The notes under the pieces are model-generated. The model worked only from the letters and a program-made list of their open reading frames with translations, did not search any database and was not told where the DNA came from. The position numbers and the translations under genes are program-made. Positions 63,858 through 64,000 of a stretch of DNA of 64,000 bases are shown piece by piece (position 1 is the first letter of the stretch; every line of letters begins with the position of its first letter). The stretch is from Mobiluncus porci (lineage in GTDB: Bacteria; Actinomycetota; Actinomycetes; Actinomycetales; Actinomycetaceae), in the NCBI RefSeq assembly GCF_009695935.1, contig NZ_VUMY01000007.1:58971-122970 (forward strand), given 5' to 3'.

Positions 63858-64000
63858 TTATACGGGGGTCAGTTCGCTGACCCGGGTCTGATTATACATG
63901 TCAATGATCTCGGCTGGTGTTCGGTATTCGAGTGCTTCGTGGAGGCGCTCGTTGTTCCACCAGTGGACCCAGTTCAACGTCGCGAACTCGACCTCGGTCA
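63858..64000 (-). mobile_element. IS3-family insertion sequence, transposase C-terminus (cut by window edge)
   Basis: The minus-strand frame enters from the right edge and reads TEVEFATLNWVHWWNNERLH, then EALEYRTPAEIIDMYNQTRV and SELTPV to a TAA at 63858-63860. VEFATLNWVHWWNNERLHEALxYRTPAE is the end of the rve/integrase core of IS3-type (orfB) transposases, including the final helix after the catalytic glutamate. The upstream part lies outside the window, so it cannot be said whether the element is intact. Confidence 0.85.

Noticed and set aside
63709..63891. 60-codon plus-strand frame near the right edge
   Set aside because: It overlaps the IS3 transposase end antisense, and has no family similarity or RBS.
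1..64000. tRNA, rRNA or CRISPR arrays
   Set aside because: No cloverleaf-like segment with CCA-compatible ends, rRNA core sequence or regularly spaced repeats was recognised by eye in the intergenic regions.

Overview
The window looks like a chromosomal segment of a moderate-GC actinomycete. Supporting signs are the short lid-less Adk, the Zn-binding type S14, the DUF3180 gene next to folB-folK, the hpt/ftsH/folE/folP/folBK cluster, the infA-rpmJ-rpsM-rpsK-rpoA-rplQ-truA order, and the alanine/lysine-rich tails on several ribosomal proteins. A member of the Actinomycetaceae (for example a Mobiluncus or Varibaculum relative) fits, but the genus is inferred and not shown.

Layout. 0-0.4 kb: a Phd/YefM-type antitoxin interrupted by a stop codon. 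0.4-5.2 kb: a divergent carbohydrate module (class II aldolase and glutamate-1-semialdehyde-type aminotransferase on the minus strand; FGGY kinase and GtrA membrane protein on the plus strand). 5.2-7.1 kb: an AT-rich insert with a secreted S1 protease and a lipoprotein. 7.1-30.5 kb: the alpha, spc and S10 ribosomal gene blocks, all on the minus strand. These blocks carry three unusual guests: a signal-peptidase-like protein without its catalytic residues, an 834-residue acidic protein, and a 2.7-kb insertion (MalY/PatB-type enzyme plus intact and decayed small membrane proteins) that splits rplN from rpsQ. 30.5-36.5 kb: an AT-rich accessory locus with a bacteriocin-like precursor and possible immunity protein, two copies of a palindromic control element with identical 28-bp spacing each followed by the same short MKSLGII coding start, an IS1634-type transposase remnant, a beta-propeller-like lipoprotein, a permuted papain-fold hydrolase, and a NarL-type two-component system. 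36.5-39.4 kb: a TrpXYZ-like ABC importer. 39.5-42.9 kb: two tandem aldehyde-dehydrogenase-fold proteins that both lack the catalytic cysteine. 43.0-47.5 kb: the str block (rpsL, rpsG, fusA, tuf). 47.8-53.2 kb: CAAX-type protease, nagB, DUF808 protein, disA and two membrane proteins. 53.3-55.9 kb: a complete DpnII-type GATC restriction-modification cassette. 55.9-63.5 kb: DUF3180, folBK, folP, folE, ftsH, then an oppositely oriented glycosyltransferase, then hpt. 63.86 kb to the end: the C-terminus of an IS3-family transposase.

The most intriguing region is 30.8-36.5 kb. Its pieces (secreted hydrophobic peptide precursor, small 2-TM protein, secreted hydrolase, lipoprotein, short secreted peptide ORF, membrane histidine kinase and LuxR-type regulator, and a duplicated operator) resemble a peptide-sensing or bacteriocin circuit. 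The precursor and the hydrolase each carry an in-frame stop in otherwise continuous coding sequence. The system therefore appears to be decaying in this strain, or to use readthrough. In-frame stops also hit the antitoxin and the transposase remnant.

Start sites were moved inward from the longest possible ORF where a ribosome binding site and family alignment argued for it: the aminotransferase, S1 protease, rpoA, rpsM, infA, rpsJ, the ABC ATPase and its binding protein, tuf, rpsL, dpnM, DUF3180, ftsH and hpt. No tRNA, rRNA or CRISPR array was recognised.
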